NCBI RefSeq assembly: GCF_964204645.1
Contig: NC_134034.1
Span: forward strand, 5,389,414 to 5,453,413
Source: Tubulanus polymorphus
Taxonomy: Eukaryota; Nemertea; Palaeonemertea; Tubulaniformes; Tubulanidae
Direction: 5' to 3'
DNA: 64,000 nucleotides
Shown here one piece after another: positions 59,482-64,000 of this stretch (positions are counted from its first letter, which is position 1; every line of letters starts with the position of its first letter). The notes below the pieces were generated by a model. It made no database searches. It was not told the origin of the DNA and saw only the letters and a list, made by a program, of their open reading frames with translations. The position numbers and the translations under genes were made by a program.

Positions 59482-59904
59482 CTAATTAGTAAACTTATAA
59501 GCAACAAATATAACAATAACTGTTCCACCTAAAATCCATATTATTTCATATTTCTGTTGTTCTTTACTTGGGGTATAATAATCTGATAATTTAGGTTTGT
59601 ATAGATGTAATTTTTCTTTATTTGTTACCGCGTTATATAAACTCATTGCATCATCAACTGATTGAAAATCTCTATGTGAAATCTTCTGATCATATAATTC
59701 TTTATTGATGTAATCCATATAGTTTTGTCTCTTTTCTCTATATTCTTCTGCATCTTTATTGTATTTCTCTAACGCTAAATTATGTCTTCTTTGTTCTCCT
59801 AATGAACTATTTTTATCAATATGTTTAAATAAATAACCACCACCTGTAAATGCTAAAGCGTTAACAATTGCTGATCCTATAATAGTTATAATTGCAGAAG
59901 CCAT
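59482..59904 (-). CDS. conserved membrane protein with two terminal anchors (140 aa)
   Basis: N-terminal hydrophobic segment (AIITIIGSAIVNALAFTGGG, about 3-23), a central highly charged helix (EKYNKDAEEYREKRQNYMDY), the motif PKLSDYYTPSKEQQ (about 103-116), and a C-terminal transmembrane segment (IWILGGTVIVIFVAYKF). The plan and the LSDYYTPS motif resemble proteins I recall from coral and anemone genomes in the same cluster. Start context TTTTTTTGCTAAATAAATGGC. Likely a conserved structural part of this element lineage; function unknown. Confidence 0.7.
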   Translation of the reverse strand: MASAIITIIGSAIVNALAFTGGGYLFKHIDKNSSLGEQRRHNLALEKYNKDAEEYREKRQNYMDYINKELYDQKISHRDFQSVDDAMSLYNAVTNKEKLHLYKPKLSDYYTPSKEQQKYEIIWILGGTVIVIFVAYKFTN

Positions 59905-59928
59905 TTATTTAGCAAAAAAATTATGCAT

Positions 59929-60150
59929 TTATATGGGAGGAATATATTTTTGTTTTTCCAAATAATCAATTGTTAAATTAGATAAAGTAACTGCTAATGT
60001 TAATTTTAAAATATCATTTATATCAAATCTATCAACATTAACACTTCCCATTTTGAATACTTTTTTTAATACCATTGAATAACCAACAGTTCCAACTGAT
60101 AGTAATGCGCCATTATATAATCCAGTTATTATCCACTTATTATCACTCAT
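59929..60150 (-). CDS. small membrane protein (73 aa)
   Basis: A first hydrophobic segment at about 8-30 (TGLYNGALLSVGTVGYSMVL) and a second weaker one at about 45-62 (DILKLTLAVTLSNLTIDYL), ending KQKYIPPI. Start context TTTTTTTGATAAATAAATGAG. Adjacent genes are 1-25 bp apart. Possibly a minor virion membrane protein; inference only. Confidence 0.65.
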   Translation of the reverse strand: MSDNKWIITGLYNGALLSVGTVGYSMVLKKVFKMGSVNVDRFDINDILKLTLAVTLSNLTIDYLEKQKYIPPI

Positions 60151-60492
60151 TTATTTATCAAAAAAATTACTATCATCAAAATATTTAGTTAACTTATTTA
60201 TGATTAATTCAACATTTATTTTATTACTAGTTTTATGATTATCATATATTTTGGTTAATATGTTTTTAATATCATCAATAATTCCATCTTCATTTAATTC
60301 ATAATATTCTAAAGGTGATTTAATTAAATCAATTACTTTTTCTATATTATACTTTTCTTTATCAATCATTGATGCATTGTTAAATGATTTACTTTTTATA
60401 TCAGTAATTACATCATTTAGTTTAATTCTCATTTCTTTACCATGTTTAAAATCAAACCCAAAACATATACTCGGTCCAACAGTTATATTCAT
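60151..60492 (-). CDS. small soluble protein (113 aa), unknown function
   Basis: Opens NITVGPSICFGFDFKHGKEM, a Gly/Phe-rich segment, followed by mostly helical, acidic sequence (YNIEKVIDLIKSPLEYYELN). No membrane segment. Its stop directly abuts the ATG of the next gene (0 bp between them). Start context TTTTTTTCATTATATAAATG. Not recognised. Confidence 0.65.
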   Translation of the reverse strand: MNITVGPSICFGFDFKHGKEMRIKLNDVITDIKSKSFNNASMIDKEKYNIEKVIDLIKSPLEYYELNEDGIIDDIKNILTKIYDNHKTSNKINVELIINKLTKYFDDSNFFDK

Positions 60493-60509
60493 TTATATAA
60501 TGAAAAAAA

Positions 60510-61262
60510 TTACTCTCTACATCTTATAACTAATTCATAAATTACAGGGAAATTATTTAAATCAATTAAGTATCCATTATGATTTCTAATTTCTAATCTA
60601 AAATTATTAAATTTAGGAATGCAAGGTTTGAAATCACATTCTGTTAAATTATAATTTATTTGCGTTCCAAATTCTTTAACATTCTTCAATGGTAAAATGT
60701 TTAGTAAACCAGAATTACAAGTTATATCTTTAGTTGCTTCGAATGTTTTTGTAGGATCGATTAAATTGCAATAAATATAAAAATGTGTGTAAGGTATTAA
60801 GTTTGGTGTAGCATCAACATTTGAATAAAGTTTATCTGGTGTAATTCCTAACAGTTTAGCTATAGGTTTTTTAACTAAAAATTGATATTTCTCACTACGA
60901 GTTAACCTAATCCTTATTTTATCAGAACTATCACTTTTTAAAAATCTAATACTAAACCCGGAATTACTACCTAATTTGTGCCAGGTTTTTCTATTAATTT
61001 CTTGTGCTAATGTATCTAAATTATATAACCCTAGTTTTAAATATATATGATACCTTTTATTTTTTTCCTGAACTATAAACAATTTATGATCAATAGTTTT
61101 ATCCGTTATATTATAAAAAGAATTACATAAACTTATATTAACTAATTTTAAATCTACACAATTCTTAAATTCTCTATCTAATTGAACTAGTAAATTATGA
61201 GATTTATAATTTGTAAGCCTTCTAGAATCTACAAATATTCTGTATTCTTTTAATTCTACCAT
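60510..61262 (-). CDS. probable penton / minor capsid protein (single jelly roll)
   Basis: 250 residues. Opens ELKEYRIFVDSRRLTN, then alternating strands and an N-terminal tower-like region with LGITPDKLYSN. The C-terminus FNNFRLEIRNHNGYLIDLNN followed by FPVIYELVIR is the pattern I associate with Polinton/adintovirus penton proteins (xxIRIxLxDxxGxxIDLxG...). Length fits (220-300 usual). It would sit at the fivefold vertices with the major capsid protein of 54676-55923. Start context ATGTAAAATAAATGG. Intact. Confidence 0.55.
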   Translation of the reverse strand: MVELKEYRIFVDSRRLTNYKSHNLLVQLDREFKNCVDLKLVNISLCNSFYNITDKTIDHKLFIVQEKNKRYHIYLKLGLYNLDTLAQEINRKTWHKLGSNSGFSIRFLKSDSSDKIRIRLTRSEKYQFLVKKPIAKLLGITPDKLYSNVDATPNLIPYTHFYIYCNLIDPTKTFEATKDITCNSGLLNILPLKNVKEFGTQINYNLTECDFKPCIPKFNNFRLEIRNHNGYLIDLNNFPVIYELVIRCRE

Positions 61263-61279
61263 TTATTTTACATATTTTC

Positions 61280-61621
61280 TTATTCGAAATCTATTTCATG
61301 GTGCCCTTTTTCATTCTTACCTTTGTATACGAAATAGAAATCTCCAGAACATAATTCTTCTAAATCTTCACTTGATAATCTATGAAATCTATCTGGTAAA
61401 TAAGTTCTGAATTTATATGTATTTCCTTTTAATCCTTCATATTCTAAATGAATTACTAATTTATCTCCATATTTATTAGTAATTGTAACAATATTTGTAA
61501 TTAAATATTTCTTATGAATTGTTAACTCAGTTAGTTTTTTAAATTTATAATCTACAGATTTGACGCTTGAAGTATCTTTAATTCTATCTAAGAATTCACT
61601 GTGTACTTGTTTACTCTCCAT
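61280..61621 (-). CDS. small OB-like protein (113 aa), possible single-strand DNA binder
   Basis: The central part FKKLTELTIHKKYLITNIVT followed by TNKYGDKLVIHLEYEG reads like an OB-fold strand pattern (KxLxELxxGKxYxVxxxxxxxxxYGxxxxxxL). Next come YLPDRFHRLSSEDLEEL and FYFVYKGKN. Related short proteins occur next to PolB in similar elements, as I recall. A single-strand DNA-binding or polymerase accessory role is plausible but unproven. Start context TTTTTATTGAAA..AATAAATGG relative to T-rich sequence; it lies directly downstream of PolB. Confidence 0.55.
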   Translation of the reverse strand: MESKQVHSEFLDRIKDTSSVKSVDYKFKKLTELTIHKKYLITNIVTITNKYGDKLVIHLEYEGLKGNTYKFRTYLPDRFHRLSSEDLEELCSGDFYFVYKGKNEKGHHEIDFE

Positions 61622-61649
61622 TTATTATACAAATTTTTATTGAAATTGA

Positions 61650-64000
61650 TTAACACGCTAGAATCCTTTTCATAATCTCATTTTCTTTTGTTTCTTCTCT
61701 TTTGAATTTTATATATTCATCTAAATTGCAACCATAGGCGACTGTGTGGATTCCATCATCTAAAATATATCTTTTATCATCAAATGGGTTTAGACTTATC
61801 TTCTCTATTTCTTCAATAAACATTTCGTGGTACTCAGATCTTAAACATTTCATCTTATGTTTTCTAACTTCTTCATTAAATATACAATTGATGTAATCTT
61901 TGAAATGAATATTCTTTTCTACTACACTTTTGGTTATTCCTTTTAACTTTTTAGCTTCATGAGTTTTAGTTTTATATGAATACATTTTAGATCTAATACC
62001 AATAAACTCTATCATTTCTTCACCACCTAATTCATCCTTAAACTTCCCTGGAACTTTTTTATTATCATTGCTAAACAATTCATGATTTTTTGGATAATTA
62101 CTAAAATCAAAATGGTGTTTTAATGTTTTTAAATCATCTGTTATGTTATCAGTTTTTATCTTTAATATGTAACTGTCGGTATCAAAGTATAGAATTTCTA
62201 TGTGTTTTTCTCCAAAATGGGGTTGTAATATGTTATAGTAAAATTTATACATTAGTAATTTTGAAATTTCTAGAACTGATGCACCAACATAGATTGGTTT
62301 ATTGAACTTCATAGAAGTTCTTCTCATCTTAACTGCTGCTAAATTTTCATCAAATATTCTGTTACCTATAAACTTAGGATATGATTGTAAATGCCTAATT
62401 CTTTTACCATTACTGACTAACTCGATATCATTTCTATTTCTAATATTTTCACAAGTCTTACCATAGAATGCATTATTCATTAACTTGAAGAAATCCTTCT
62501 CAAAATCAGTTTTAGATTTAGTTCTCTGTGTAGTATTAAAATCTATATATTTTTCTAACCATTTAGATTGACTGAATGAAATATATCTATGTACTTTTTT
62601 TAATATCATTCCTTGATTCAAATAAAACTTCAACATTCTATAATGTACTACATAATTATATTTATCTTCTTGAGTCACCATTAACTTTTCAGTATGAATA
62701 TGATTATCGGGTTTAATTCTTTTTTGATAATTTGATAATTCTTCATGTTTAACAGTTTTATGTTCGGGACAATATGCTAGATTTCTAGATTTGAATTTAA
62801 TATTTTCGGGGTATTCAAGGTCTACAACAAAGAAGTAACCAGTATCTGAATCATCTGCAATATCTAGGATTCTTTTCTTTCAATCAAATTTATCAATTTG
62901 TAAAACTTCAGTTATTTCAAACATCCCATAAGGTTGTGGTTCCATCATTGCCCAACCATAAAGATTATTTGCATCTATGTATAATAATTTATATCCAGGA
63001 TTATCATTTACATTGAAATATCTATCACCCAATACACCTGAAACACCTCCTCTTATAGATTTTTCAAATAATAGTAATTGATCTATATTTGTTAACAAAT
63101 CCATTTTTATATCTGTAAATTTTAATCCACAATCCCATGTTAATCCTGGTGATGAATAACAATGACAAGGATCAATGTTAAAATATTTTAGGTTTACATC
63201 TCTAAACCTTTCGAATATATCGGTTAATAATAATACATCTGATTTTAAATATAAATCTACTAATTGCCCATGATTTGTTATTTTGAAATGATTCCAAATA
63301 TTCAATGTTCTATTATAAACTTCATCTTTAACATATTCATTTTTTAATTCATCATAAAATTGTTCTTTTAATAATTCAGTTATATTAAAATCATTATGAT
63401 TTTTATAGAAAGAATATGGAATTGCGCCTTTATATCTCATTAATTTAAAATCATCATAATTTGGGTAATATTCTTTTAATATCTTTAATTCATCATCAAC
63501 TAATGATTTTGATAAGTTATCTAATGAACTACTTAAAAATCTATATGAATCTATAAATCTTAAGCATCCAAATTGGAAAGATATATAATTCTCAGATGTT
63601 TTAGCTAACATTCTAAATTTATAAGTTGGTATTTTATCTTTTGATCTATTTGAATTTAATATTTCTATTTCATTATTGATTTCTTCTATTTTATGACATA
63701 ACTGTTTGATAAATAAATGTGCATCATATCCTGATAGATTATGAAATATAACTGGTACAAAGTTAATTTTCTTAGCTTGTAAGTTACAATTCTCATGTGC
63801 AGCGCCTCTAAACTTTCCATTCAAATGATCATGGTCTCTTACTTTTTTATCTTTATAATTAAATATCTTTTCACAATGATAACATTTATCTGCAAACTCA
63901 AATTCTTCTTTATCTTCTTCTGTCATAATTATTTCTTTATTTGTATTCAATAATTTACTAAATCTTATTTCATATTCAATTAATAAGTCACAAAAATGAT
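61650..64000 (-). pseudogene. Polinton DNA polymerase B, 5' end outside window, one in-frame TGA
   Basis: A single reading frame is open from the window's right edge to the stop at 61650, except for a TGA at 62880-62882. Order along the minus strand: Cys/His block CYHCEKIF...VRDHDHLNGKFRGAAHENC (about 63890-63790), exonuclease motif FHNLSGYDAHLFIK (about 63720), FIDSYRFLSSSLDNLSKSL, CYSSPGLTWDCGLKFT, palm motif A YIDANNLYGWAMMEPQPY (about 62985-62930), motif B LMNNAFYGKTCEN (about 62490-62450) and motif C YFDTDSYIL (about 62190). The TGA falls between motif A and B, where the other copy in this window has Trp. It may be a recent nonsense mutation, a sequence error or a recoded codon. The apparent TTG/ATG starts at 63950 and 62681 are internal. 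Confidence 0.93.

Larger units (their letters stand above)
48420..64000. mobile_element. near-intact Polinton/Maverick (virus-like transposon), right end outside window
   Basis: An AT-rich block with densely packed genes, no introns and two convergent transcription units. Recognised: chromodomain integrase, A32-like packaging ATPase, protein-primed-type PolB with an N-terminal Cys/His block, likely double-jelly-roll major capsid and single-jelly-roll penton. That set defines Polintons. Most small genes resemble, from memory, uncharacterised proteins seen together in cnidarian and other invertebrate genomes. All but PolB are open. The left terminus lies somewhere between 48418 and 49790. The terminal inverted repeat cannot be confirmed without the other end. 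Confidence 0.92.

Overview
This is a piece of animal nuclear DNA, most likely from a marine invertebrate. Phylum cannot be fixed by eye. It carries one ordinary host gene, a complete eight-coding-exon mitochondrial HSP60 (HSPD1) on the minus strand at 25520-39805. Spliceosomal introns, a mitochondrial presequence, tRNA-derived SINE-like pieces, Penelope-like, pearl/Helentron-like and hAT-like repeats, and Polinton/Maverick elements all point to a repeat-rich invertebrate metazoan. Pearl-like repeats with core tandem units are best known from bivalves, but that alone does not settle the species.

Layout. 1-5400: dispersed repeats (a pearl-like element with ~160-bp core units, a MITE with long terminal inverted repeats, ~137-bp tandem units, and a palindromic family called X here). 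5403-23380: a nested repeat island. Two copies of an element with TTTGACGCCT ends (5403-10681 and 22244-23380) bracket a very large inverted repeat (arms 6084-9217 and 15436-19215). Both arms contain a 31-bp minisatellite and a LINE reverse-transcriptase scrap. The right arm also holds a small Penelope-like insertion with a GIY-YIG domain and a hammerhead ribozyme, and it abuts a decayed Polinton DNA polymerase fragment (19206-22243). 23381-41750: HSP60 with its flanks; its introns hold a pogo-like MITE, tandem repeats, a second hammerhead-bearing Penelope scrap and a Helentron-like end. 41752-48420: a ~75-bp minisatellite split by an hAT-type foldback element that itself carries a Helentron-like insertion, then X palindromes.

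48420-64000 is an AT-rich, nearly intact Polinton (endogenous virus-like transposon) running off the right edge. Rightward genes: C2H2 zinc finger protein, zinc-finger/HNH nuclease, two small proteins, a chromodomain integrase and an A32-like packaging ATPase. Leftward genes: family B DNA polymerase (one in-frame TGA), a small OB-like protein, a likely penton, several small membrane or helical proteins, a conserved 382-residue protein, a 533-residue coiled-coil membrane protein, a likely double-jelly-roll major capsid protein and a repeat/zinc-finger protein. The two gene blocks converge at about 53.5 kb. Replication (PolB), insertion (integrase), packaging (ATPase) and capsid genes are together, so the element has most of what is needed to form particles. 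Nearly every gene starts with the same context, a T-rich run followed by TAAATG, which resembles poxvirus late promoters and suggests the element has its own transcription signal. No adenain-type maturation protease is visible inside the window.
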